Positions 29,451 to 38,435 of a stretch of DNA of 64,000 nt are shown here, piece after piece (positions within the stretch are counted from its first letter, which is position 1; each line of letters begins with the position of its first letter). Under the pieces are notes generated by a model, which did not search any database, had not been told where the DNA came from, and was given only the letters and a program-made list of their open reading frames with translations. The DNA comes from a bacterium. Lineage in GTDB: Bacteria; Desulfobacterota; DSWW01. The stretch spans positions 18,130 through 82,129 of the forward strand of contig JANQFG010000103.1 in assembly GCA_028277985.1 (NCBI GenBank), in the 5' to 3' direction. A program made the translations under genes and the position numbers.

Positions 29451-31085
29451 ATGCTGCGGAATGTGAACTCATTTCTGATAAGACTCTCGCTGTCGGCGTT
29501 CTTCGTGACTCTCCTGCTTCCACGGTTCCACCAAGTCCACGCAGGAACGGAAACCGCAGGGAATGGGGACGAAGCGGAGCGGATCCTTCATGATGCCAGA
29601 GGCTCGGGATGCAATACCCTGAGCCAACCGAGCGACCCGAATCCCACTGTTGGAGCCACCGGCATATCGATCAACGCCGACCTGGACTGGGCAGACTCCA
29701 GCAACGCGGATTCCTACGATGTGTATCTCGGAACGGATCCCACACCCGATCCGGGAGAATTCAAGGGTAACACCGCCACCAGCAACTGGGCTCTACCGCC
29801 CTTGAGCTACGATACCCATTACTACTGGAGAGTCCTCGCCAGGGCCGATTGCGGCAACACGCTCTGGGGGCCGACATGGGACTTCACTACCGAGAGCGAA
29901 CCCTGCCAGACGCCGGGCCCGCCCGCCGGCCCGAATCCCGCCGAGGGAGCGACAGACGTTTCGGTTACCACCGATCTGAATTGGGCAAGCTCGGGCAACG
30001 CGGATTCCTACGATGTGTATTTCGGGACGGACCCCACACCCGGTCCGGGAGATTTCCGGGGAAGTACCTCCGACAGTAACTGGGCTCTGCCGACCTTGCA
30101 CTACAGCACTCAATACTATTGGAGGATCGTCGCAAAGAACGATTGCGGCAATTCATATGAAGGGCCGACCTGGGAGTTCACCACGCGCAGCGACCCCTGC
30201 CCCGCGATAGGCGCCACCGGCAGCCCAAATCCAACCAACGGCGAAACCGGTGTATCGGTTACCGCCGACCTGAGCTGGGCGAGCTCGAGCAACGCGGATC
30301 GGTACGATGTGTATTTCGGGACGGATTCCACGCCCGATGCAGGGGAATGGCTGGGCAACACCGCCGGCAGCGACTGGTCTCTGCCAACACTGGACCATAG
30401 TACCATCTATTATTGGAAGATCGTCGCGAAGAACGATTGCGGCAATTCAAACGAGGGCCCAACCTGGGAGTTCACTACGAGAGGCGAGCCCTGCCCCACG
30501 GTGGGCGCGCCCGGCGGCCCGCATCCCCTCGACGGAGCCACAGGTGTCTCGATTGACACCGACCTGGACTGGGCGATCTCCAGCAATGCGGATTATTACG
30601 ATGTGTACTTCGGGACCGATCCCGAGCTCGATCATGGGGACTTCGCCGGGAACACGGCCGTTAGCGACTGGACTCCGCCGACCCTGGAACAGAGCACCCA
30701 GTATTACTGGAAGATCGTGGCGAAGAACGATTGCGGCGATTCATATGAGGGACCTACCTGGGACTTTGTCACGCAGGGGCCCAGTCTTGTATTGTTAGAA
30801 CCACCCAACCTTTCAAACCTGCCCGGACCACCGACTTTCCAATGGGCCCCCGGATCTTATAACTGGTTCGCATTCTACTGCGTCTTCTCCTACGAGGGAT
30901 TCGGATATCTCGGCCATACCTTCTGGCTTACGGACGCAGCCTTCGCCATGCCGGAGAACTGGTGGAACATGCTCGACCCGAATCAGTCTCAGTATTGGGC
31001 CGTTTTGGGGGTCAATTTCACCACGGGGCAATGGGAGGTCGCGGGATTTTCGATCTTCAACAAGATCGATCCTCAAGCCCCTTGA
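29451..31085 (+). CDS. Secreted protein with four tandem fibronectin type III-like repeats
   Basis: A 544-residue exported protein with a signal peptide (LSLSAFFVTLLLP, cleavage near HAG). Four near-identical repeats of exactly 98 residues follow, each with DLxWAxSxNADxYDVYFGTD, then TxYYWRIVAKNDCGN and GPTWEFTT. These are fibronectin/cellulase-linker type III-like beta sandwiches with one conserved cysteine pair per repeat. The last 95 residues are a different, aromatic-rich domain. It probably lies on the surface or is secreted. The ATG at 29451 is chosen because it opens the signal peptide; an in-frame TTG at 29418 is possible. It begins 63 bases after the MerB-like gene, in the same frame, but has its own export signal. 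Confidence 0.78.
   Translation: MLRNVNSFLIRLSLSAFFVTLLLPRFHQVHAGTETAGNGDEAERILHDARGSGCNTLSQPSDPNPTVGATGISINADLDWADSSNADSYDVYLGTDPTPDPGEFKGNTATSNWALPPLSYDTHYYWRVLARADCGNTLWGPTWDFTTESEPCQTPGPPAGPNPAEGATDVSVTTDLNWASSGNADSYDVYFGTDPTPGPGDFRGSTSDSNWALPTLHYSTQYYWRIVAKNDCGNSYEGPTWEFTTRSDPCPAIGATGSPNPTNGETGVSVTADLSWASSSNADRYDVYFGTDSTPDAGEWLGNTAGSDWSLPTLDHSTIYYWKIVAKNDCGNSNEGPTWEFTTRGEPCPTVGAPGGPHPLDGATGVSIDTDLDWAISSNADYYDVYFGTDPELDHGDFAGNTAVSDWTPPTLEQSTQYYWKIVAKNDCGDSYEGPTWDFVTQGPSLVLLEPPNLSNLPGPPTFQWAPGSYNWFAFYCVFSYEGFGYLGHTFWLTDAAFAMPENWWNMLDPNQSQYWAVLGVNFTTGQWEVAGFSIFNKIDPQAP
29610..30785 (+). repeat. Four tandem 294-bp coding repeats
   Basis: The GCGGA that precedes TACGATGTGTA recurs at 29706, 30000, 30294 and 30588, a period of exactly 294 bp each time. 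The units encode the fibronectin-like repeats and stay close at the DNA level, suggesting recent duplication or gene conversion. Boundaries are approximate. Confidence 0.85.
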
Positions 31086-31117
31086 ACATCGGTCGCTTTT
31101 CCGCATTGATCCAGGCC

Positions 31118-31933
31118 TTAATCATCCGAAGGTGAAGACATCCGTTTTACCAGCTCGATGAATTGCTCGACTCGGGCGTCGCGCTCCGCCTCGATGTCGT
31201 TTGCAGCTCTCTTGTTGTAAGGTTCAAGGTCATCCGGCACGTACCAGTGGAGCTTTCCGGTCTGGTCGTGGTAAGCGGCCCAGACCACTTCCGCCACGGC
31301 TTCGGCGGGTAGCAGGCGCCACGGACCCTCTTTCGGAAGATTGCTCGCGTATTGCTCGTCCATCATGCCGGTTTCAATGTGCCCGGGCAGTGTATCAGCG
31401 GCCCGGGAATCGATGAGGACAAACTCGACCGACAAGGCCTCGGTCAGCCCCTTGACGGCATGCTTGGACGTGGAGTAAGCGGCCAGACCGGCCGCACCGT
31501 AAATCGCCGAGGATGACGATGTGGTGAAGCAGAGTGAATTCGGTGTCTTCTTGAGCAGTGGATATGCGAGGTGAATGCCGTTGATGGTGCCCATCAGGTT
31601 CACTTGAATGATTCTCGAGATATCCTCGAAGTCCATGTCTCCAAAGAGACCCCCCTTGACGATCCCCGCGTTGTTATAGAGCAGATCCAGCCTGCCGCCG
31701 GCTTTGTCGTCGAACTCCGTCAGAACCGATTGGTAGGCGGCCCGGTCCGTGACATCCAATTGCGAGAAGTGGCAGTTCTCCTCCCCGATCTCTGATGCCA
31801 GCTCTTCGAGCCCGTTCTCGTTTATATCGTAGATCCCGACGAACCAGCCTTTGCCGGCAAAGAGTCTGGCCGTCGCACGACCCATGCCGCTCGAGGCCCC
31901 TGTGACGAAGATGGACTTGCGATCGCTTTTCAC
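31118..31933 (-). CDS. Short-chain dehydrogenase/reductase
   Basis: A 271-residue classical SDR: TGASSGMG cofactor loop, LYNNAG, serine cluster TSSSSAIYG and catalytic YSTSK. Asp in IYDINENG after the second strand suggests NAD(H) rather than NADP(H). GTG start at 31933 with AGGAGG upstream. Last of four genes on the minus strand, 42 bases after the second SDR. The substrate is probably a hydroxyacyl or alcohol intermediate of the pathway served by the operon, but it is not identified. Confidence 0.9.
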   Translation of the reverse strand: MKSDRKSIFVTGASSGMGRATARLFAGKGWFVGIYDINENGLEELASEIGEENCHFSQLDVTDRAAYQSVLTEFDDKAGGRLDLLYNNAGIVKGGLFGDMDFEDISRIIQVNLMGTINGIHLAYPLLKKTPNSLCFTTSSSSAIYGAAGLAAYSTSKHAVKGLTEALSVEFVLIDSRAADTLPGHIETGMMDEQYASNLPKEGPWRLLPAEAVAEVVWAAYHDQTGKLHWYVPDDLEPYNKRAANDIEAERDARVEQFIELVKRMSSPSDD

Positions 31934-31975
31934 GGTACTTTCCTCCTGCCCGCCTGTGAGCGTCGGAGCGACAGG

Positions 31976-32830
31976 CTAGATACCTATCATACGTGAGACA
32001 AAACGATCCTGGATGCGGTCGGGCAGAAACATGGCCGCAATCCTTTGCAGTTTTGCATCCAATCCAACGAAGTAACAAGCCCTTGGTCTGTTCTTCGTGA
32101 GCGCCTTGGCAACGACGTCTCCAACGGCTTCGGGCGGAATCCCCCTGCCTCCGGTCTTCTCGGCAGCCCTTCTCAGTGCATCCATTTCTCGACCGTAGCC
32201 TTCGAGAACTTCCTGGGAGAGATGATCGGTCTGTTCATCGATCTTCTTCCATATCTCTGTCTTGATGCTTCCCGGCACCACCAACGAAACATGGATGCCC
32301 GAGGGCAACAGCTCCCTTCGAAGCGTAGTGGTAAGGGCATGCAAGGCCGCCTTCGATGCGTTGTAAGGGGCCCCGAATGGAACGGGCATGATCCCTCCTA
32401 TAGAGCCGACATTCACGATTCGACCTCTCCCCTTTCGTATCAGGGGGAGAAACCTCTGGATGACCGTGATATGCCCGACCAGATTGACCTCGAGGCCCTT
32501 TCTGACCTCGTCGAGTGAAAAGAACTCGAGAGGCCCTTCCAGAGGAATTCCGGCGTTGTTCACCAGGCCCGACAGTCCTTCTTCTCCAACGGATTCGGAT
32601 ATCGTTTCAAATGCTCTGTCTATGGATTCCGTCTCATTCAGGTCAACGATGACCGGGGTGAGATATTCTGATGATTCGCGCCTCAAGGCCTCACCATCTC
32701 TCTGTCTTCTCACGCCGGCAAAGACCACGAAGCCCATTTTGTCGAGACAGAGGGCCGTCGCCTTTCCGATTCCCGTGGAAGTTCCGGTGATGAGCACGGC
32801 TCCTCTGTTTGTCATATCATCTACGGCCAT
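31976..32830 (-). CDS. Short-chain dehydrogenase/reductase (17beta-HSD-like)
   Basis: A 284-residue SDR with TGTSTGIG, LVNNAG, NVGSIGG and the catalytic YNASK. The AGVRRQRDG segment after the second strand, with arginines, suggests NADP(H). The C-terminal extension is slightly hydrophobic, typical of retinol/17beta-hydroxysteroid dehydrogenase-like members acting on lipophilic alcohols. ATG at 32830 with AGGAG. It lies between the iron-sulfur subunit gene and the other SDR in the same operon; the two SDRs are only distantly alike. Confidence 0.9.
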   Translation of the reverse strand: MAVDDMTNRGAVLITGTSTGIGKATALCLDKMGFVVFAGVRRQRDGEALRRESSEYLTPVIVDLNETESIDRAFETISESVGEEGLSGLVNNAGIPLEGPLEFFSLDEVRKGLEVNLVGHITVIQRFLPLIRKGRGRIVNVGSIGGIMPVPFGAPYNASKAALHALTTTLRRELLPSGIHVSLVVPGSIKTEIWKKIDEQTDHLSQEVLEGYGREMDALRRAAEKTGGRGIPPEAVGDVVAKALTKNRPRACYFVGLDAKLQRIAAMFLPDRIQDRFVSRMIGI

Positions 32831-32863
32831 GGTGGAACACTCCTGAATCGCGGAGAAAGATCT

Positions 32864-34066
32864 CTAGAACTCGACTCCCATTGCCTCAGCCATCAGAACC
32901 GGCAAATCATATACATGCAGGTCCATCTTCTCTCTCGCTACGGATGTGCTCATATGCTGGAAGCAGGTTGTACACGCCGTCACGATCGTATTTGCCGCAG
33001 CCTTTCCTTCCAGCAACCGTTCCTTTGCCACAACGGCTCCGAAATCCGGATAGCAGCTGGAGCTTATCTTTGCACCTGACCCGCAGCAACAGGACCAGTT
33101 CGAGTATCTCTCCATTTCATTCAGCTCGATGCCCGGTATGTTTCGGAGGACCTCTCGGGGGGCATCGTAGATCTTGCCGTGCCTTCCCAGGAAACAGGGG
33201 TCGTGATAAGTCACGGTCTTCTTCATCTTCCTTCCCGGCTTCAGCTTCCCTTGATCCATGAGCTGGGCCAGGAGCTCGGCAACGTGCACGACCTCGAAAG
33301 GCAGATCCCCAAAGACCATCGGGTAATCTTTCTTCCAGGCCTGGTAGCAGTGGGCGCAGGACAGGATAACCCGTTTTGCACCGGCTCTCTTCATGGTTTT
33401 GATATTCTCCCGAGCCAGCTTTTCGAAGAGCTCTCTGTTGCCTCCCTGTTTTGCTGCAAATCCGCAGCATCTTTCCTCTCTCCCCAGGTGCGCCAAATCC
33501 AGGCCTGCCGCCTTCAAGACGGCGGCCGTTGCTCGAGCCGTCTGTGGTTTTCGAAACCGGGCATTGCAGCCGGCAAAATAGATATCTTCGCCCTTCCTGG
33601 GGATCTCCCCGAGGATTTCCGGGGCCTTTTTCGCCCCCATGATATTGCCGAAGGCTTCCATATTCTTTTCCATCTCATCCAGGGCTTCGGGCCGCCGTGC
33701 CCCGCTTCGGACGACTTCCTCCCTCAGTGCCAGGATTGCATAGAGAGGTTGATGGGTCCGGCAGATTTCGTTGCAGACACTGCACGAAGTGCACGTGTAG
33801 GCAACCTTGATCAGATCCTCGTTGATTTCCGTCCTTCCGAGGAAAACGAGTGCAGCCAGGGTCAGCCTGCCGACCCCTGTGTAGGCTCGAAACCGGTAGT
33901 GTTCAAAGGAAGGGCATTTGCGCAAGGGTGACGACCATTCGTGGGGTGGGAGTTCCCTCCAGTTGTGGGGCACGATCGGTCCCCGGGCATAGCAGGCTCC
34001 GCAATTCAGGCACAGATCCAGGGATTCCTTGAACTCTTCCAGGGTCCATCGGCTGTAATCGGTCAT
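32864..34066 (-). CDS. Iron-sulfur oxidoreductase subunit, HdrD/GlcF-like (two CCG domains)
   Basis: A 400-residue cytoplasmic protein. The N-terminus has two cysteine clusters: CLNCGAC with a fourth Cys about 30 residues on, and a regular CTSCSVCNEIC. Two CCG modules follow (CCGFAAKQGG and CCCGSGAK), the motifs that in heterodisulfide reductase HdrD bind the non-cubane active-site cluster and in GlcF/LldE-type proteins pass electrons. It lies 12 bases downstream of the FAD-linked oxidase gene, the standard GlcD-GlcF pairing, so the two should form one complex. Confidence 0.9.
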   Translation of the reverse strand: MTDYSRWTLEEFKESLDLCLNCGACYARGPIVPHNWRELPPHEWSSPLRKCPSFEHYRFRAYTGVGRLTLAALVFLGRTEINEDLIKVAYTCTSCSVCNEICRTHQPLYAILALREEVVRSGARRPEALDEMEKNMEAFGNIMGAKKAPEILGEIPRKGEDIYFAGCNARFRKPQTARATAAVLKAAGLDLAHLGREERCCGFAAKQGGNRELFEKLARENIKTMKRAGAKRVILSCAHCYQAWKKDYPMVFGDLPFEVVHVAELLAQLMDQGKLKPGRKMKKTVTYHDPCFLGRHGKIYDAPREVLRNIPGIELNEMERYSNWSCCCGSGAKISSSCYPDFGAVVAKERLLEGKAAANTIVTACTTCFQHMSTSVAREKMDLHVYDLPVLMAEAMGVEF

Positions 34067-34078
34067 TTGTCGGCCCTT

Positions 34079-35524
34079 CTACGAGAATGTCCCGGGGCTC
34101 AGGATGTCGTTCGGATCCAAGAGGCTCTTGATCTTCTTCAGCAGGTCATGGGCGCCCTGCTGATTTTCCCATGCATAGGCGGGGATCACAGGGGGGAAGT
34201 GCTGCTGATGCGTCCCACCGCTCTTTCCGAACCAATCCCTGAACTCGTCTCTGCACTTGTAGATCTGTTCGACCCAATAGGCATCCCTTGTGTTGATGAA
34301 GGCCCAGGTCTGCGAACACATCACCTGTGATTTCATGGGGAAACCGTCATAAACAGTGAGCCGAGGGAGTCCCCAGATTCCATGCTTCTTGCCGATCTCC
34401 CTGATCTTGTCATAGACCTCTGGGAAACGAGAGATGGGGTAGTTGATGCTGTCATAGATATACATGTAGTTGCCCTTCGAATGCTCCATGATCGCCGAAG
34501 ACATCTCCACGGCAATCGGATGGCTGGCAGGGCAGAAGAAGGTCGGCCAGGCCTCGAAGAAGGTGTCCGCGATACCCGGCAGAAAGGAGCCGTTGTTTTT
34601 TGTGCATATCTCCTGGATGGTATTTTCTTTCGCCTTCAGTTCCTCCTCGCTCTCCCCGTTGGCCGTAAAGGCGACGATGAAATACGCCTCCTTCGGCAGC
34701 ATGGACTCACCGGTCAGAATCTCAAATCCTGCGAATTTCCACTTGTCATTGATATGGACATCGAACAATTCGAGGGCAGTCGTTTCCATCAGCACCCGGG
34801 CAACCTCTTCGATCCTGTCCTCGGGCCAGCAATACGCATGAAAACCCCAGTTTGGGGGCCTGTGCAGACATCGATAAGCTACCTTTGTGACGATCCCATA
34901 TGCCCCGTTGGACTGTGTAAACAAGCCGACGAGATCCGGCCCGTGGATGTATCGATAAAACGGTCCGAAACGAGTATCCGCATAGGCCATGGATCCCACC
35001 GTTACGATCTCGCCGGTGGGAAGGACCACTTCAAAACCTTCCACGAGGTCTATGTTCCTCCCGTACCGGGTCTTGCCGAATGCATTCACGGGTGTTATGG
35101 CCGAGGCGGCCACGTTGGGCCCGGGACCGTATTCCGTCGTAGGAAGCATCATTCCCTTCTTGAACACTTCCTGGGAAAGCTTGAAGAAGCTGCACCCTGC
35201 TTCGGTTACGGCCTTCATGTCCTCGGTGTCAATCAGGATGATTTCATCCATATGGGTCAGATCGAGCAGGATCCCCCCGTGCAAAGGCCCTCCGTGTCCG
35301 GTGCCGCCCGCGCAACCCTTGGGTGTAATCGGAACCCCGTAATGGTTTGCCAGTTTTACGATATCGGATACCTGCAGGGTGGTTTCCGCCATGACGACAA
35401 TGTCCGGCTTTGTCATCCAATCCAAACTCAGAAAGCAGCTGTAGGCATAACTCTGGCAGATGGCTTCTGAGGTCGAGACATTCTCCGGGCCTACGATTTC
35501 CTTGAGCTTCGCGATGATTTCCAT
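34079..35524 (-). CDS. FAD-linked oxidase/dehydrogenase, GlcD-like (2-hydroxyacid or alkyl substrate)
   Basis: A 481-residue flavoprotein with an FAD_binding_4 (PCMH) domain at about 35-215 (PITPKGCAGGTGHGG, YGPGPNVAASAITP, GRNIDLVEGFEVVLP) and a C-terminal FAD-oxidase domain. Vanillyl-alcohol oxidase-like features (HQQHFPP, NDILSPGTF at the end) are present, so substrates from 2-hydroxyacids to alkyl-DHAP-like or phenolic compounds are possible. Start ATG 35524 with GGAG; the open frame further upstream is not protein-like. First gene of a four-gene operon with HdrD-like and two SDR genes. Confidence 0.88.
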   Translation of the reverse strand: MEIIAKLKEIVGPENVSTSEAICQSYAYSCFLSLDWMTKPDIVVMAETTLQVSDIVKLANHYGVPITPKGCAGGTGHGGPLHGGILLDLTHMDEIILIDTEDMKAVTEAGCSFFKLSQEVFKKGMMLPTTEYGPGPNVAASAITPVNAFGKTRYGRNIDLVEGFEVVLPTGEIVTVGSMAYADTRFGPFYRYIHGPDLVGLFTQSNGAYGIVTKVAYRCLHRPPNWGFHAYCWPEDRIEEVARVLMETTALELFDVHINDKWKFAGFEILTGESMLPKEAYFIVAFTANGESEEELKAKENTIQEICTKNNGSFLPGIADTFFEAWPTFFCPASHPIAVEMSSAIMEHSKGNYMYIYDSINYPISRFPEVYDKIREIGKKHGIWGLPRLTVYDGFPMKSQVMCSQTWAFINTRDAYWVEQIYKCRDEFRDWFGKSGGTHQQHFPPVIPAYAWENQQGAHDLLKKIKSLLDPNDILSPGTFS

Positions 35525-35716
35525 CGGGTCATCTCCACGGAAGAACTTGTCCAGGGAATGGGGGCTCTTGCGGCCACTAGGTGCATGATTCGAATCGGGT
35601 CTCGGATGAGAACAGGATACTGGCGACGCAGGTGTGAGTCCAGAAGACGGTGACGAGAGAAGCAGACGGAGTCGATGCGCTCTTCCTCGCAATCATCCAT
35701 ACCTGAGGGAAGAGGA

Positions 35717-35846
35717 AAGGGGTCAAGCACGAATGCCTGACCCCTTGAAAGGAATGGCTCCCCGGGGCGGACTGGAACCGCCGACCCTGTGGTGAATAGG
35801 CGACGAACACGGGAGCCGGCAAGACCCTGAAATCCTGAGTCTTTTC
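35717..35846. repeat. Dispersed repeat copy A: palindrome plus tRNA-like 3' half
   Basis: A hairpin (AAGGGGTCAAGCA and TGCCTGACCCCTT, 35718-35748) is followed by a stretch that on the minus strand reads as the T-arm and acceptor end of a tRNA: GGCGGTTCCAGTCCGCC then CCGGGGAGCCA. Similar arrays occur at 56515-56650 and 61138-61225. Here it sits just downstream of cooS and may act as its terminator. Confidence 0.6.
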
Positions 35847-35881
35847 AGCAATGCCGGATTGGGATAACCTGAAGACCGGGA

Positions 35882-37882
35882 TCAGGCAACCCCCGCCTCC
35901 AGCTGCCTTCGAGCCTCCATATCGAACAACACACGCTCGCGGGCTTTGTCGATGCCCAATGCCTGCCTCTTTGCATCGATGTGTTCGATCATCTTCCGGG
36001 CGATTTCATACGGATCCTCGGATACATCCCATTTTCCGCCCAATTCCTGCCCGAGTCCGTTGAAGAGATGATCCTGAAACACCGGCGCCCCCGTTACGGG
36101 AAGGCCGACGCCGAATACCGTATAGACTCCGGAAGCCACGAAGTACTGGCCGATGCTGATCGCTTTCTCGCTCATCCACTCCGGGGCGGCGCCTGCCACC
36201 GGCAGATCGCTGATGTCGTTGCCGAGGCCCCCTGCCTTCACCACTCCGGTAGCTGCCATCAAGATACGGCTGTTGTCCACACAGGACCCCATGTGAAGGA
36301 CCGGCGGGATACCGACAGTCTCACAAATCTCCGTCAGCCCGGGCCCGCAGAACTCCTTGGCCGCCTCCGGGGTAAGAAGCCCCGCCTTCCCGCAAGCCAT
36401 GGCGTTGCAGCCCGTGGTCAGCACGATCACGTCGTTCTTCAGAAGTTCCTTCACGACAATGAGATGGTCACTGTCGTGGGCGGTCCGGGCATTGTTGCAC
36501 CCCACCACGCCGCCGATTCCCCGGATCCGACCATTGATGATATTGTCGTTCAGGGTGAAATAGGTACCTCGGAACGAGCCTCCCAGGTGGTATTCGATCG
36601 ACTCATAGGTGAACCCGGCCACCATGGGCGCCTTGATATCCGGGACAAGGGCATCGGCCCTTCGGTTCGGAAAGTTCTCCACACCCGCCTTCACGATCTC
36701 CTTCGCGATCTCAAGTGCTTTGTGCTCCTCGAATTCGATGTGTACGGTGTTCGCCTCTTCCATTCTGGCTCGCGGGTTCGTGGTGATCACCTTGGTGTGG
36801 AAGCACTTGGCCACGTTGGCCACGTTCTCCATGATGCACTGCACATCCACGACCATTGCATCCACCGCACCGGTGATGATGGCCAGCTCCTGCTGAAGGT
36901 AGTTGCCGGCAATGGGCATACCGTGCCGCATCAGGATCTCGTTGGCGGTACAGCACATCCCGGCGAGGTTGATGCCCTTGGCTCCCTTGCTCTCGGCCAG
37001 CTCGAGCATTTCCGGGGTTCGGGCGGCCACGACGATCATCTCTGAAAGGAGCGGTTCGTGTCCGTGGATGATGATATTGACCTGGTCTTCCTCGAGCACC
37101 CCGAGGTTGATCGTCCCGTGGATCGGGACCGGAGAGCCGAACATGATGTCCTGAAGCTCTGTGGCGATCATCGATCCTCCCCAACCATCAGCCAGGGCGG
37201 ACCGGGAGCACTGCTTGATGATGTTCCTGTAGTCCTGATCCACACCCATGTGTGTGCGGTGCATGATCTCCACGATCTCTCGGTCGATCCCGCGGGGCAC
37301 GACACCCATCTTCTTCCAGAGCTCGTGGCGTTGTTTTGGAGCCCTCTTCGCGAAGAGAAGCTCGCCCTCCTGTTTGCCCCACTCGGCGAGCGCTTTCTCC
37401 CCCAGCTCTATGGCGACCTCTTTGGGATCTCGAGGCTTCTCTTCCTCGCCTTCGGTCACCGTTACCGGGATGTCGAAATCCTCGGCCACTTCCATGAGCT
37501 TCTTGGTGTCCTTGATTCCATAGTCCTTTGTTTCACCTCGGGCAGCGGCCAGAAAGACTTCCGCTACCGCACGGCCGTGATCCGAGTGGGCGGCAGCTCC
37601 GGCTGCAACCATGCGAGCGAAGTTTCGGGCCGCAATCGTATTGGGCGTGGCCCCGCATAGACCCATGCGAGTATCCTCTCCCTGGACGCCGCCTTTCGGC
37701 AAAGGAAGTCGACAAGGGCCCTGCGAACAGACCTTGCAGCAGGTCCCCTGCAGCCCGATGTTGCATGCCTTCATCTTGTCTGCCCGATCGAAGATGGTGG
37801 AGATTTCCTGCTCCTTTGCCTTTTCGATCATCTGCAGGGAAGCGGGGTCTACACTTTTCACTTTCTCTTCTGCGTCTGCCAT
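35882..37882 (-). CDS. cooS: CooS, anaerobic carbon monoxide dehydrogenase catalytic subunit
   Basis: A 666-residue nickel CO dehydrogenase. The N-terminus has the B/D-cluster cysteines (CNIGLQGTCCKVCSQGPC, then GLCG). C-cluster ligands are visible around IIIHGHEP, GMCC, GCNNARTAHD, GCNAMACGKAG and MGSCVDNSRI. It oxidises CO to CO2 with ferredoxin or similar, in the cytoplasm. Start ATG 37882 has AAGGAG eleven bases upstream; the longer frame is not used. There is no cooF, cooC, acsB or hydrogenase gene in the window, so it stands alone. A repeat element follows the stop, and two direct repeats lie upstream. Confidence 0.95.
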   Translation of the reverse strand: MADAEEKVKSVDPASLQMIEKAKEQEISTIFDRADKMKACNIGLQGTCCKVCSQGPCRLPLPKGGVQGEDTRMGLCGATPNTIAARNFARMVAAGAAAHSDHGRAVAEVFLAAARGETKDYGIKDTKKLMEVAEDFDIPVTVTEGEEEKPRDPKEVAIELGEKALAEWGKQEGELLFAKRAPKQRHELWKKMGVVPRGIDREIVEIMHRTHMGVDQDYRNIIKQCSRSALADGWGGSMIATELQDIMFGSPVPIHGTINLGVLEEDQVNIIIHGHEPLLSEMIVVAARTPEMLELAESKGAKGINLAGMCCTANEILMRHGMPIAGNYLQQELAIITGAVDAMVVDVQCIMENVANVAKCFHTKVITTNPRARMEEANTVHIEFEEHKALEIAKEIVKAGVENFPNRRADALVPDIKAPMVAGFTYESIEYHLGGSFRGTYFTLNDNIINGRIRGIGGVVGCNNARTAHDSDHLIVVKELLKNDVIVLTTGCNAMACGKAGLLTPEAAKEFCGPGLTEICETVGIPPVLHMGSCVDNSRILMAATGVVKAGGLGNDISDLPVAGAAPEWMSEKAISIGQYFVASGVYTVFGVGLPVTGAPVFQDHLFNGLGQELGGKWDVSEDPYEIARKMIEHIDAKRQALGIDKARERVLFDMEARRQLEAGVA

Positions 37883-37956
37883 TTCAAGTCTCCTTCCTGG
37901 TAGAGTTCCGATATACACATCACTCCTGTTGAGCGGCCTGTGTCTCACATCCTTTG

Positions 37957-37987
37957 GTTCATGAACGCGTCTTTCGTTGATGAACGC
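37957..37987 (-). promoter_or_regulatory. Direct repeats upstream of cooS
   Basis: GTTCATGAACGC (37957-37968) and GTTGATGAACGC (37976-37987) are direct repeats 19 bp apart, 75-105 bases upstream of the cooS start. The first contains a perfect 10-base palindrome. The spacing near two helical turns suits a regulator binding site. Confidence 0.35.
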
Positions 37988-38435
37988 ACAGACCGGGGCT
38001 CATGCATCTCGAAACTTCAAGACCCCGGATTCCCCCTCAACAGAACAAGAACCGTGCCAAAACGGGAGCAATGAGGAATCGGCAATGTGGGCAGGGCATT
38101 ACGAGCTTTCCGAGGAAGGAGAGGCGGTCAGAGAGGTTGCAAAATGAAAGCTCAAGGCGGCACCAACGTTGCAAAACAGGATGCTTGCCTGCTCCGACGG
38201 ACTAGCCGGCCTGTCGTTGAACTCGCCCGCTCGATAGCAGTGCAGTTTGCAGCATCGGCTTCGCGTATTGAATGCAATATGCACGAAGAGGGGAGCAACC
38301 CTACGGACCGGATCTACTCAACTGATTGAAATCAGATACTGTTTTCGCGAGCCATGCCCTTGGCATGCACATTGATGTATGAGGATGGTGTGGAGCGGTC
38401 GGCAGATACCATCGAATTGAAGGGAGGGAAGCGAT
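37988..38435. other. Intergenic region without a recognised gene
   Basis: About 450 bases between the cooS upstream repeats and the HEAT-repeat lipoprotein. Short open frames (for example 38087-38329) lack homology that I recognise. Only the last 20 bases, with the GAAGGGAGGGAAG ribosome binding site, have a clear role. Confidence 0.5.
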
